From NCBI GenBank assembly GCA_021648265.1, contig JAKITD010000004.1, forward strand, positions 1 through 64,000: a stretch of 64,000 nt of DNA. The letters are read 5' to 3'. Below the pieces are notes generated by a model, which saw nothing but the letters and a program-made list of their open reading frames with translations, did no database searches and was not told where the DNA came from. This DNA comes from Flavobacteriaceae bacterium (GTDB taxonomy: Bacteria > Bacteroidota > Bacteroidia > Flavobacteriales > Flavobacteriaceae). Position numbers and translations under genes: made by a program. This document shows, in pieces, positions 1 through 9,429 of this stretch (the first letter of the stretch is position 1; every line of letters begins with the position of its first letter).

Positions 1-796
1 GTTTAATAGCTATATTGGAGTTGTTATTTGCAATTTCGATATTTATAAAATCATTAGTAGGGTTGGGATAAATTTTCAATTGGCTTTTTAATGTATTTTC
101 GTTGGTGCTTAAAATAACTTGAGTAAGCGAAACGGAGTCTATATAATACTTCCCCCAATTAAGAAAGTCATACGGCCAAACAGTTACTCTTTCAGTATCT
201 TCGTCACTAAAGAAGTTGCCAATGGTTAGATATTCCTCTCCTCCCTCAGCAATAAAAGTTCCTGTTATTTGCATCCAGTTATCTTTATCAGTTAAGGGAC
301 TCTCAGCTTTTATCTGAGGGTTTGCTTCTATTAGATTTGCTCCTCCAGGACCATTCCCTTCAACAATATAATCTGTAATTAAAACGCCTAAATTATTTAT
401 AGCCGAACCAAATCTATCTGCTAAGGATACATACATAGAGAATTCATATTCTTGATTTTCTATAAGAGGAGTACTTAATTGAATTTCAATATACTCTCGC
501 CTCCCAGAATCATTTCCATAACATTGTATTCCTGCATATCCTTCTCCTTCATAGGGATATTGGGAGCCTGCGATATTTTCAGGTACATCTGAAGGAGTGT
601 CATCTGGAGAACAATCATTATAATAATCTGGAGATGAAATGCTATTTGGTGTTTCAAACCAAAAATCTACATAAAATTCACCTTGATAATATGGGCAATC
701 ATAATATTCTTCAAAACTAGGATTAGGCACCAAGTTTTGACTAACAACAGTATTAGTTGCTACTATAAAAAACAATAAAATGGTAAAAATTTTCAT
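1..796 (-). CDS. Secreted protein with Por/T9SS C-terminal sorting domain (partial, 3' end beyond window edge)
   Basis: Minus-strand reading from ATG at 794-796 gives MKIFTILLFFIVATNTVVSQNLVPNPSFEEYYDCPYYQGEFYVDFW..., with a signal peptide. Near the edge it contains ...LKIYPNPTNDFINIEIANNNS, the start of a T9SS tail. Absent from the ORF track because it runs off the window. Confidence 0.75.
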   Translation of the reverse strand, partial: MKIFTILLFFIVATNTVVSQNLVPNPSFEEYYDCPYYQGEFYVDFWFETPNSISSPDYYNDCSPDDTPSDVPENIAGSQYPYEGEGYAGIQCYGNDSGRREYIEIQLSTPLIENQEYEFSMYVSLADRFGSAINNLGVLITDYIVEGNGPGGANLIEANPQIKAESPLTDKDNWMQITGTFIAEGGEEYLTIGNFFSDEDTERVTVWPYDFLNWGKYYIDSVSLTQVILSTNENTLKSQLKIYPNPTNDFINIEIANNNSNIAIK

Positions 797-932
797 AGTT
801 ATTTATGTTTTAAAAGGAATCTCATTAAATTTAAATTTAAAAATTCCATTGTTATATAATTGGTCTCTGTAAATTAATTGAATGGTTTCGTTGGGGTTAA
901 TACCTCCAAAATAAAGTTTGGTAAAAATAAGT

Positions 933-2087
933 TTAATTCCTGCTTTTTCCAAAAGCTTGTTTTAAATCTAATACAATATCTTTCCATTCTTCAATTCCTA
1001 CAGACAATCGCAACAACCCTTCTGCAATTCCTTGTTTTTTTCGTTCTTCTTCTCCTAATAAAGCGTGGGAGGTTTTTGAAGGTGCCAAAATAGTGGACTC
1101 CACTCCTGCTAAGCTCATCGAGGGTTTTATGAGTTGTAATGCTTTTAAAAACTTTGCGGAATCTACTTTTTCAGACAATTCAAAAGACAACATTCCAGTA
1201 AATCCGTTCATCTGTTTTTTTGCTAATTTATAATTGGGATGAGATTTTAATCCTGGATAATAAACTATATCCACCAAGTCATTTTTATCTAACCATTTAG
1301 CAATTTTCTTTGCATTTCGGTTATGAAATTTCACTCTAATTGCCAAGGTTTTCATACTTCGTTCTAACAACCAAACGGTATATTCACTTAGACTTCCACC
1401 GAGATTTTTCCCCACATTCCATATCTTTTTAATATGTTCTTCGGAAGCTGCCACGGCACCAGCACAAATATCACTATGACCTCCCAAATATTTGGTAGCA
1501 CTGTGTATCATGATATCTATTCCGAAATCTATAGGCGTTTGATTGATAGGTGATGCAAAAGTATTGTCTATCATCGAAACCAAATTATTAGCCTTTGCAA
1601 TTCTTGAAATCATTTCTAAATCGGTGATTTTCATCAAAGGATTGGAAGGTGTTTCCACATAAATAACTTTGGTATTATCCTTAATTTTTGAAGTAAAATC
1701 TTCTTCGGAAAAACCCTCGGTAAAATCGAATTCAATTCCGAATTTAGGAAATTCTTCCACCATAAAATTATAAGCACCTCCGTAAATTGTTTTTTGAACC
1801 AATACGTGATCGCCTTTACTTAAAAACGCTAACAAGCTGGTACTTACTGCTGCCATTCCGCTTCCCAAAATCAAACCCGCTTCTGTTTTTTCTAAAGCGG
1901 CAATCTTTTTACACAAAGCTTCTTGGTTGGGCGTGTTCATATATCTTGGATATCGCAACACTACAACGTCTTCGTAGGCATACGAATTACTCATAAACAA
2001 AGGCGAAATCGCTCCTTTAAATTGCTTGTCTTCTACTTCGCCAATATGAACACATACAGTGTTTATCCCTAAATTTTTGTTTTTCAT
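933..2087 (-). CDS. Trans-sulfuration family PLP-dependent enzyme (cystathionine gamma-synthase/lyase or methionine gamma-lyase like)
   Basis: Cys/Met metabolism PLP motif SATKYLGGHSD and N-terminal NTVCVHIGEVED. The internal start MKNKNLGINT (2087) is more plausible than the ORF start at 2159. Confidence 0.9.
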   Translation of the reverse strand: MKNKNLGINTVCVHIGEVEDKQFKGAISPLFMSNSYAYEDVVVLRYPRYMNTPNQEALCKKIAALEKTEAGLILGSGMAAVSTSLLAFLSKGDHVLVQKTIYGGAYNFMVEEFPKFGIEFDFTEGFSEEDFTSKIKDNTKVIYVETPSNPLMKITDLEMISRIAKANNLVSMIDNTFASPINQTPIDFGIDIMIHSATKYLGGHSDICAGAVAASEEHIKKIWNVGKNLGGSLSEYTVWLLERSMKTLAIRVKFHNRNAKKIAKWLDKNDLVDIVYYPGLKSHPNYKLAKKQMNGFTGMLSFELSEKVDSAKFLKALQLIKPSMSLAGVESTILAPSKTSHALLGEEERKKQGIAEGLLRLSVGIEEWKDIVLDLKQAFGKSRN

Positions 2088-2149
2088 TTTAAAACATATT
2101 TTATAGAAACACAAGATACAATTTCCTTTCAATATTTTATCTTTACCAA

Positions 2150-3385
2150 ATGAAAACACTTCTCATCAACATAAAAGAACTGCTTCAAGTTCGTGAAACT
2201 GCTCCCAATAAAGTTAGTGGAGCTGAAATGAAAGAACTTCCAACCCTGAAAAATGCTTGGTTGTTACTTGAAAAGGATATTATTAAAGACTTCGGCACCA
2301 TGGATTCTTTACTTGCTACGGAAGCAGATAAAACCATCGATTGTACCGGAAAGATAGTGTTACCAACTTGGTGCGATTCACATACGCATATCGTCTATGC
2401 TGGCAACAGAGAACAGGAATTTGTGGATAGAATCAACGGATTGTCCTACCAAGAAATTGCTGATAATGGCGGTGGAATTTTAAACAGTGCCAAAAAACTT
2501 CAGCAGACTTCGGAAGAAGATTTATTTACACAATCGGCTGTTCGTTTAATTGAAGTTATGAAATTAGGAACTGGAGCCATTGAAATAAAATCGGGTTACG
2601 GACTCACCACCGAAGCGGAAATAAAAATGTTGCGAGTTGCTAAAAGATTAGGTGAAACATTTCCTGTAAAAGTAAAAACTACATTTTTGGGAGCACACGC
2701 TGTTCCTTCAGAATTTAAAGACAACAAACAGGGATATTTAGACCATATTTGTACCGAAATGCTTCCGAAAATTGTAGAAGAAAACTTAGCAGATTATGTA
2801 GATATTTTCTGTGAAAAAGGATATTTTTCAGTAGCAGACACGCATCAATTACTTTCCGAAGCCAAAAAATATGGACTAATTCCAAAAACACACGTCAATC
2901 AGTTTAACGCTATCGGTGGTGTAAAAGTAAGTGTAGATTATCAAGCTTTAAGTGTAGATCATTTAGAAGTAATTACCGATGAAGATATTTCAGTTTTAAA
3001 AAATTCTGAAACGATGCCCGTGGCACTTCCCTCCTGCTCTTATTTTTTAAGTATTCCATATACTCCTGGAAGAAAAATCATTGATGCTGGACTTCCATTA
3101 GCATTAGCAACCGACTATAATCCGGGTTCCACACCCAGCGGAAATATGAATTTTGTAGTAGCCACCGCCTGTATAAAAATGAAACTCACTCCCGAAGAAG
3201 CCATTAATGCCGCAACCATTAACGGTGCTTACGCAATGGGGATTTCAGAAACCCACGGAAGTATTACCAAAGGAAAATCTGCCAGTGTCATTATTACTAA
3301 AGAAATTCCTTCGTATGGTTATTTACCGTATTCTTTTGGTAGTAATTTGATTGATGTTGTTATTGTTTGTGGGGAGATGGTTTAG
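2150..3385 (+). CDS. hutI: Imidazolonepropionase
   Basis: Amidohydrolase motif CDSHTHIVYAGNREQEF, plus IEIKSGYGL, THVNQFNAIGG and LATDYNPGSTPSGNM, characteristic of HutI. Confidence 0.93.
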   Translation: MKTLLINIKELLQVRETAPNKVSGAEMKELPTLKNAWLLLEKDIIKDFGTMDSLLATEADKTIDCTGKIVLPTWCDSHTHIVYAGNREQEFVDRINGLSYQEIADNGGGILNSAKKLQQTSEEDLFTQSAVRLIEVMKLGTGAIEIKSGYGLTTEAEIKMLRVAKRLGETFPVKVKTTFLGAHAVPSEFKDNKQGYLDHICTEMLPKIVEENLADYVDIFCEKGYFSVADTHQLLSEAKKYGLIPKTHVNQFNAIGGVKVSVDYQALSVDHLEVITDEDISVLKNSETMPVALPSCSYFLSIPYTPGRKIIDAGLPLALATDYNPGSTPSGNMNFVVATACIKMKLTPEEAINAATINGAYAMGISETHGSITKGKSASVIITKEIPSYGYLPYSFGSNLIDVVIVCGEMV

Positions 3386-3389
3386 AGAC

Positions 3390-3546
3390 AACCCTTCGGC
3401 TACTTTTTATCACACACCCTTCGGCTCCGCTCAGGGTGCAAGTATAATTAAACATCTTAACCTGGTCACTGAGCGGAGCCGAAGTAATACTTAAACATAA
3501 CAAAAAGCTTAATCAGTACTCGGTCACTGAGCGGAGCCGAAGTGAC
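3390..3546. repeat. Cluster of palindromic intergenic repeats (CTTCGGCTCCGCTCA / TGAGCGGAGCCGAAG), left of the GIY-YIG gene
   Basis: Copies read directly: cacacccttcggctccgctcagggtg (~3413-3438), ggtcactgagcggagccgaagt (3464-3485), cggtcactgagcggagccgaagtgac (3521-3546), partial acccttcggct (~3391). Confidence 0.9.
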
Positions 3547-3600
3547 TGCTAATTATTTTACTATATTTACTTATCAAACTCCTCTTTTTAATCAATATTT

Positions 3601-3903
3601 ATGAAAGGATTCATGTATATCTTAAAATGCTTTAACGATTTGTACTATACAGGAAGTACAATTAATTTAGAAAAAAGAGTTGTGCAACACAATGCAGGTG
3701 AAGGATCTAATTTCACTAAAAAACACCTCCCAGTTAAGTTAGTCTATTTTGAAGAATTTCAAAGAATAGACGAAGCTTTTTACCGTGAAAAACAAATACA
3801 AGGTTGGAGTAGAAAAAAGAAAGAAGCATTAATAAATGGTGAATCAAATTTACTTCATACTCTTTCTGAATGTAAAAACGAAAGTCACTTTAAAAACAAA
3901 TAA
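3601..3903 (+). CDS. GIY-YIG nuclease superfamily small protein
   Basis: MYILKCFNDLYYTGSTINLEKRVVQHNAGEGSNFTKKHLPVKLVYFEEF...A..REKQIQGWSRKKKEALI matches the short solitary GIY-YIG (UPF0213/YhbQ-like) architecture. Confidence 0.92.
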   Translation: MKGFMYILKCFNDLYYTGSTINLEKRVVQHNAGEGSNFTKKHLPVKLVYFEEFQRIDEAFYREKQIQGWSRKKKEALINGESNLLHTLSECKNESHFKNK

Positions 3904-3940
3904 GCATTACATACTATTCTGCTCCAATTAACGACACATA

Positions 3941-4078
3941 CCCTTCGGCTCCGCTCAAGGTACAAGTAAAACTGAACGTCTTAACTCGGTCGTAGAGTAC
4001 ACAACCTTTCAAAAAAAGGTTATATTTTCTTCAAAGGTTAAATCTATATCTGGTCACTGAGCGAAGCCGAAGTGACCA
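3941..4078. repeat. Palindromic intergenic repeats of the same family, right of the GIY-YIG gene
   Basis: cccttcggctccgctcaagg (3941-3960) and tggtcactgagcgaagccgaagtgacc (4051-4077). Confidence 0.88.
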
Positions 4079-4155
4079 ATACAAAAATTAATTTTCCAAT
4101 TAAATTCCAAATTCTAATCTCTTTAACCTAATTTTGAAATTCAAAATAAAAAACA

Positions 4156-5847
4156 ATGAAAAAACAACTTATAGAATGCGTACCAAATATTAGTGAAGGT
4201 CGCGACTCAAAAATTATAGAGACTGTTTCTCAAATTGTCGAAACTGTTGACGGTGTAAAACTATTAGATGTCGATCCTGGAAAAGCAACCAATCGTACGG
4301 TTATTACCTTTGTTGGAGAACCAGAACCAGTGATTGAAGCTGCTTTTAGATTGATAAAAAAGGCTGCTGAACTTATCGATATGAGTAAACATACTGGAGA
4401 ACATCCTCGTTTTGGAGCTACAGATGTTTGTCCTTTGGTTCCTATTTCAGGAATTACTTTAGAAGAAACTGCCAAATACGCTCATAAATTAGGAGAGCGT
4501 GTTGGAAAAGAACTTGGTATTCCAGGATATTTCTATGAAACCGCAGCCAAAGAAGAAAAACGTAAAAACCTCGCCAACTGCCGAAGTGGAGAATATGAAG
4601 GATTGGCAAATAAGCTTTCAAATCCAGAATGGAAACCAGATTTTGGTCCTTCGGAATATAACGAAAATGTTGCCAAAACAGGAGTAACTGCAATTTCTGC
4701 TCGTGACTTTTTAATCGCATATAATGTAAATTTAAATACTACTTCAACCAGAAGAGCCAATGCTATCGCTTTTGATATTCGGGAAGCAGGAAGAGTAAAA
4801 CGGGAAGGAAATCCAATTACAGGTAAAAAAGTAATGGACGAAAATGGAGAGCCTGTTCGAATTCCTGGAAAACTAAAAGCCGTAAAAGGGATTGGTTGGT
4901 ATATTGATGAATACGGAATTGCACAAATCTCTTACAATCTTACCAACATCACCATCACTTCAATGCACGAAGCTTTTGACGAAAGTTGTAAAGCAGCTTT
5001 GGAACGTGGAATTCGAGTAACAGGATCTGAGATTATTGGATTGATTCCCTTACAAGCGATGTTAGATGCAGCAGATTTTTATCTGATTAAGCAAGAACGT
5101 TCTTTAGGAATTGCTGAAAGTGAAAAAATTAAAATTGCAGTAAAGTCATTAGGTCTAGATGATTTAAAACCTTTTCACCCTGAAGAAAAAATCGTCGAAT
5201 ATATGTTAGAAAACGATGAGAAGAAACTAGTCGATTTCAAACTAGATGACTTTGCCGATGAAACCGCAGGAGAATCTATGGCACCAGGAGGTGGATCGAT
5301 TTCTGCTTATGTGGGAGCTTTGGGCGTTTCTTTAGGAACGATGGTTGCCAATCTTTCTGCACATAAAGCCGGTTGGGATGATCGTTGGGAATTCTTTTCA
5401 GAATGGGCAGTAAAAGGACAAGCTTACAAAGAAAAATTATTGTTTTTGGTAGATGAAGACACCAATGCTTTTAATAAAATTATCGACGGATTTAGAATGC
5501 CAAAAGATTCTGATGAAGAAAAAGAAGTAAGAAAACAAGCCATTGAAGAAGCTACTATTTACGCTACCGAAATCCCTTTTCAGGTGATGGAAACCTCTTT
5601 CAATTCTATGGAAGTTATGCAAGCAATGATTAAAGACGGATTGCAAAATTCGCTGTCTGATGGTGGTGTTGGAATTCTTTGTGCAAAAGCAGCAGTTTTA
5701 GGTGCTTATTTTAATGTAAAAATTAATGCAAAGGATATAAAAGACCGAACTTTTACAGAAGGTATTTTAACTAGGGCTGAAAATATTTACCAACAAACGT
5801 TGAAAATTGAAACGGATACTATTGAATATATTAATAGTAAGATGTAG
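4156..5847 (+). CDS. ftcD: Bifunctional glutamate formimidoyltransferase / formimidotetrahydrofolate cyclodeaminase
   Basis: N-terminal MKKQLIECVPNISEGRD...LLDVDPGKATNRTV...HTGEHPRFGATDVCPLVPI; C-terminal cyclodeaminase domain DETAGESMAPGGGSISAYVGALG. Confidence 0.93.
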   Translation: MKKQLIECVPNISEGRDSKIIETVSQIVETVDGVKLLDVDPGKATNRTVITFVGEPEPVIEAAFRLIKKAAELIDMSKHTGEHPRFGATDVCPLVPISGITLEETAKYAHKLGERVGKELGIPGYFYETAAKEEKRKNLANCRSGEYEGLANKLSNPEWKPDFGPSEYNENVAKTGVTAISARDFLIAYNVNLNTTSTRRANAIAFDIREAGRVKREGNPITGKKVMDENGEPVRIPGKLKAVKGIGWYIDEYGIAQISYNLTNITITSMHEAFDESCKAALERGIRVTGSEIIGLIPLQAMLDAADFYLIKQERSLGIAESEKIKIAVKSLGLDDLKPFHPEEKIVEYMLENDEKKLVDFKLDDFADETAGESMAPGGGSISAYVGALGVSLGTMVANLSAHKAGWDDRWEFFSEWAVKGQAYKEKLLFLVDEDTNAFNKIIDGFRMPKDSDEEKEVRKQAIEEATIYATEIPFQVMETSFNSMEVMQAMIKDGLQNSLSDGGVGILCAKAAVLGAYFNVKINAKDIKDRTFTEGILTRAENIYQQTLKIETDTIEYINSKM

Positions 5848-5854
5848 GCTAATC

Positions 5855-5977
5855 CGTACCCTTCGGTATGATTTTCTATGGGAAATCACTCAGGGTACTT
5901 TACTCAAAGGCAAACAATAACCTTAATGTAAGGTCACTGAGTGCTTCGAGTGAGCAAGAAGTGTATCGAAGTGACCA
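5855..5977. repeat. Diverged palindromic repeats of the ACCCTTCGG.../...GGTCACTGAG...CGAAGTGACC family
   Basis: cgtacccttcggtatgattttctatgggaaatcactcagggtac and ggtcactgagtgcttcgagtgagcaagaagtgtatcgaagtgacc. Confidence 0.7.
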
Positions 5978-5987
5978 AAACTAAAAA

Positions 5988-6476
5988 ATGCCAATTAAAA
6001 TATCACCATACCAAGAAAAATACGCCCCAGCATTCTACGATCTCAATATAGAATGGTTGGAAGCTTTTTTCTATGTGGAGGATTTTGACAGGGAGGTTTT
6101 AGGAAATCCAAATAAGTACATTATCAAAACGGGCGGACATATTTTCTTTGCTTTAGATAATGGAGTCGTGGTTGGGACTGTAGCCTTAATGCCAATTTCA
6201 AAAACTTTTTTTGAACTTACTAAAATGGCAGTAGCTCCCAACCAAAGAGGAAAGAAAATAGGACAACAATTAATGCAACATTGTATTGATTTTTCAAAAG
6301 AAAACAACCTTGATAAACTTATTATTTATTCCAGTAGAAAACTTGAAAATGCCATCTATATCTATCGTAAATATGGATTTATAGAAATTCCTGTAGAAGT
6401 CGATTGTCATTATAAACGCTGTGATATTAAATTGGTATTACTCATTCCTACGAATCCCAATAATTATCGAAAATAA
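5988..6476 (+). CDS. GNAT family N-acetyltransferase
   Basis: FELTKMAVAPNQRGKKIGQQLMQHCIDFSKENN motif A and C-terminal SSRKLENAIYIYRKYGFIEIP. Confidence 0.88.
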   Translation: MPIKISPYQEKYAPAFYDLNIEWLEAFFYVEDFDREVLGNPNKYIIKTGGHIFFALDNGVVVGTVALMPISKTFFELTKMAVAPNQRGKKIGQQLMQHCIDFSKENNLDKLIIYSSRKLENAIYIYRKYGFIEIPVEVDCHYKRCDIKLVLLIPTNPNNYRK

Positions 6477-6502
6477 ATCTCATCAAACCAGTAATAATTA
6501 CA

Positions 6503-6824
6503 ATGAAAAAATTATTAATAGCTTCCATTTCAATCAATATCATTGTAGTCTGTGCAGTTATTTTTGTTGTAATAAAAGGAAACAGCTAAAAATGTTGTAA
6601 AAGACTATATTGCTAATCATTACTAGCAAAAATCAAATATGTTTGAAGAGATGGAAAATAACAATAACCTCATCGTATTTCTTGGAGATAGTATTATTGA
6701 AAGTGCTAATTGGGATGAATTATTCAACAATCCAAACATTGTTAATCGCTGTATTAGCGGAGACAAAACAGAAGGTGTTTTAACCCGCACTATTCATCGT
6801 GCGGATAAATCAAGAAAAGCATGA
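6503..6824 (+). pseudogene. Remnant of an SGNH/GDSL-type hydrolase (N-terminal part only, frameshift plus internal stop)
   Basis: MKKLLIASISINIIVVCAVIFVVIK from 6503, then in another frame KNVVKDYIANHY*QKSNMFEEMENNNNLIVFLGDSIIESANWDELFNNPNIVNRCISGDKTEGVL. The GDS block is recognisable; the C-terminal catalytic part is missing. Confidence 0.7.
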
Positions 6825-6959
6825 GTTCATTTTTTTCACTACTGACATAATAAAATAACAGGCACCTATTTTAGCCTTATTTTCTAAAATTCCGAATGAA
6901 TAATGTCCTTTTTCAAGTAAAAAACACGTTATTTTAATAACAAGACGTACCTATCCCAA

Positions 6960-6987
6960 GGTTGTTGGCTTTAGAAAATCAACAACC
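6960..6987. other. Perfect 8-bp inverted repeat just 3' of the transposase stop
   Basis: GGTTGTTG (6960-6967) ... CAACAACC (6980-6987). Confidence 0.6.
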
Positions 6988-6988
6988 G

Positions 6989-8280
6989 CTATTGTGTGAT
7001 AATCTCTCGGAATAAATCCTTATAAACAAAAGCCTTTGATAGCTGGTAGTAGATACATTTTTTTGTGATTTTTATTGTTGTTCCAAACTTTAATAAATAA
7101 GTTCTTATGGAGCTTATTTGCCATTTTTTAGCAGTTTCAAAAGAGGTTTTCTTAATCTTTTGTTTGATTAACAAAAACATCTCATAAGCAAGACTACTGA
7201 TAAAAAGACGAAAGAAGTTAGCCCAATATCCGTAATTGGAAAGCCTGTCTGAGAAGCACATATTTTTTACTTCTTTAATTCTGTTTTCACTTGCCTCACC
7301 TCTGAGTACATAAAACCCGAAATAGAGTTCTCTCGCTTCTTGTTGCTTTATGTTGCTGATAAAATGCCTCACATTCATTCCTAGTCCAGTACTTTCTACT
7401 TTCGAATAACACTGTTGTTCTTTGTGCCAACTTTTTGCTTTGTAGGTAAAATTAATAAAATGTTGATGCTTTTCCTTTTGTTTTAAGTATAGATGCTTTA
7501 CTGCTTTTTCTGCTCGTGAGACTTTCTTTTTCGACACAGCATTACTTGCTTGACCTATAATGAACAATAAATTATACTGATCTACCAACTCATAAAATGG
7601 AGCACAACTAAAACCACTATCTGTACGTATTCAATTTCCATCTCAGGATAAGTTGCTCTAATCTTAATGCGTCTTAAAATCGAGACATACCATTTATTAG
7701 AATGACTATTTCCTGGACGAAGAACAGGAAGAATTATTTGACCAGTCTCGCCATCATAAAAAAGCAATTCGTTCAACATAAACTGTCCAGAATAACCATT
7801 AAACATAGACATTTGTTGATTACCATGTGTAGGATCATCCGTTGCATCAACATCAATAACAATACTTTTTCTGCCAGCTAAGCTAGATACATAATGGGCA
7901 ACCCATGCATTACTAAGTTCGAAGATCGCTCGCTTGTCCAAACTATTTTCAAATCTCGATATGGTGGGCTGAGAAGCTAAATCTGTTTGAAGAACATCTT
8001 TAAATAATGGATCGTGTTTCAAATGTGTAACATCATTAGCATCTTGATAACCAAGTATCATCATAAAAACACGTTGCTTCAACTGTACTTCTCGGCTGAA
8101 TGTAATTAGTTTTTGATTCCGTAAATCGGGTAAAAGATTCCCAAATTTCTTTATCAACTTATGCTCTCGCTCTATTTTTTCTAAAAGTATCAGTAAGCCA
8201 TCAGAGCTGATTTCTGATGCAGAAAAATCAACAGAAACTTCTTTGTTTCCTTTATAAAATAAGATATCTTTATTGCTCAA
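6989..8280 (-). mobile_element. IS1380-type transposase, split by a frameshift (ORFs 7582-8280 and 6989-7588)
   Basis: IDVDATDDPTHGNQQMSMFNGY...FMLNELLFYDGETGQIILPVLRPGNSHSNKW is typical of IS1380 DDE transposases. After EIEY the continuation RTDSGFSCAPFYELVDQYNLLFIIGQ is in another frame. Element ends were not resolved. Confidence 0.85.
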
Positions 8281-8362
8281 AATTCGGTGGTTTTTTAAAG
8301 GGTTGCTTTTCTTTGTTTACACAATAAAGCTAACACTTTCCGCCCTTTTTACCTACCGTTAG

Positions 8363-8694
8363 TATGAATTTTTAGGGTTAATTCCTTTAACAGGAAAAAT
8401 GGCTGAAATATTTAACTTACCTCAAAAAACAGGATCCTTAGTTCAGAAAGTAGTAATGTCTTCACCTTTAGGAATTATTGGAGTTCGTGGTGGTACCATT
8501 GAAATGGAAATTGGCGGACAAAATATTTGGGCTGGAGGTGATATTATACTTCCTTTAACGGAATTAAGATCGAAGAATCTGACGAAATATTATTACAAAT
8601 TGCCAATAATATGGATAACAGATCTCCAAATGATCCTGTTTAAGTTACTGTTTTAAGAGCTGGAAAAATCAAAATCTTAGGAAGAACGAAATAA
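8363..8694 (+). pseudogene. C-terminal PDZ remnant of a trypsin-like/HtrA-type peptidase (frameshift and in-frame stop)
   Basis: YEFLGLIPLTGKMAEIFNLPQKTGSLVQKVVMSSPLGIIGVRGGTIEMEIGGQNIWAGGDIIL, then in another frame FNGIKIEESDEILLQIANNMDNRSPNDPV*VTVLRAGKIKILGRTK*. This is a PDZ domain with its end displaced. The protease domain is absent. Confidence 0.75.
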
Positions 8695-8724
8695 ATAGCA
8701 CACTTTATTATTAACTTAATAATT

Positions 8725-8769
8725 AAATAACTATTCAAGTTTTTTATAAAAATTATTGAATAGTTATTT
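8725..8769. promoter_or_regulatory. 14-bp perfect inverted repeat, AT-rich terminator-like hairpin or operator
   Basis: AAATAACTATTCAA (8725-8738) / TTGAATAGTTATTT (8756-8769), followed by a T-run. Confidence 0.6.
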
Positions 8770-8813
8770 TTTTATAGTACTTTTGTCAACCAAATGGTTA
8801 AACTATTTAGTTG
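8756..8813 (+). promoter_or_regulatory. Bacteroidota-type promoter (TTG-N19-TACTTTTG) followed by a 27-bp near-perfect palindromic operator of the TetR operon
   Basis: TTG 8756-8758; TACTTTTG 8778-8785 fits TAnnTTTG. Dyad CAACCAAATGGTTAAACTATTTAGTTG (8787-8813), with the regulator ATG at 8816. Confidence 0.65.
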
Positions 8814-8815
8814 AA

Positions 8816-9427
8816 ATGGCAAAAACAAAAGATTCAAATACAGAAGGTAACATACTAGCCTCTGCAGAAAACATATTCCAGTCAAAAGGAATGGATGGTG
8901 CACGTATGCAAGAGATAGCAGATAAAGCAGGAATTAATAAAGCAATGCTTCATTATTATTATCGCAGTAAGCAATTGCTTTTTGAAGCGGTATTTAATAA
9001 AGCTTTTTCCTTATTGGCTCCTCAATTAAATGTTATTTTAAATGATGATTCTACCATTGAAGATAAGATTAAAAACTTCACTTCAAGTTATATTTCATTT
9101 ATAATGAAGCATCCTTACTTACCAAGTTTTATTCTTCAGGAATTAAATAGAAATCCAAAATTTGCAAAAAAACTCCAAGAAAATCAAAACTTTCCGAATT
9201 TAGAAAAGTTTAAAAATCAGGTGAATTTAGAAATTGAAAAAGGAATTTTAAAACCCATTAAAGGGGAACAATTGTTTATTAATGTTTTGGCTTTAAGTAT
9301 TTTTCCTTTTGTTGCATCACCTTTAATAAAAATTTTCTTGAAATCTTCAGAGAAAGAATATAAACAATTAATGAAAGATCGAAAAACCGACGTTTCCGAT
9401 TTCATTATTAAATCCATAAAAGCATAG
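8816..9427 (+). CDS. TetR/AcrR family transcriptional regulator
   Basis: ILASAENIFQSKGMDGARMQEIADKAGINKAMLHYYYRSKQLLFEAVF is a classic TetR HTH. The start at 8816 is preferred over the ORF start at 8756. Confidence 0.93.
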   Translation: MAKTKDSNTEGNILASAENIFQSKGMDGARMQEIADKAGINKAMLHYYYRSKQLLFEAVFNKAFSLLAPQLNVILNDDSTIEDKIKNFTSSYISFIMKHPYLPSFILQELNRNPKFAKKLQENQNFPNLEKFKNQVNLEIEKGILKPIKGEQLFINVLALSIFPFVASPLIKIFLKSSEKEYKQLMKDRKTDVSDFIIKSIKA

Positions 9428-9429
9428 TT

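Noticed and set aside
4454-4760. Several ORFs antisense to or nested in ftcD (4230-4475, 4454-4720, 4533-4760, 4499-4687)
   Set aside because: Overlap a confidently identified gene in other frames; no recognisable motifs.
2890-5847. hutI plus ftcD as a complete histidine utilisation operon
   Set aside because: No hutH or hutU is in the window and the two genes are separated by the GIY-YIG/repeat segment; only the individual genes are supported.
3390-5977. Repeated CTTCGGCTCCGCTCA motifs as a CRISPR array
   Set aside because: Spacing is irregular, orientation alternates, genes lie between copies and there are no cas genes.
7575-7635. Programmed ribosomal frameshift in the transposase
   Set aside because: No clear slippery heptamer at the switch and IS1380 elements are not known to me to need one; decay or a sequencing error is simpler.
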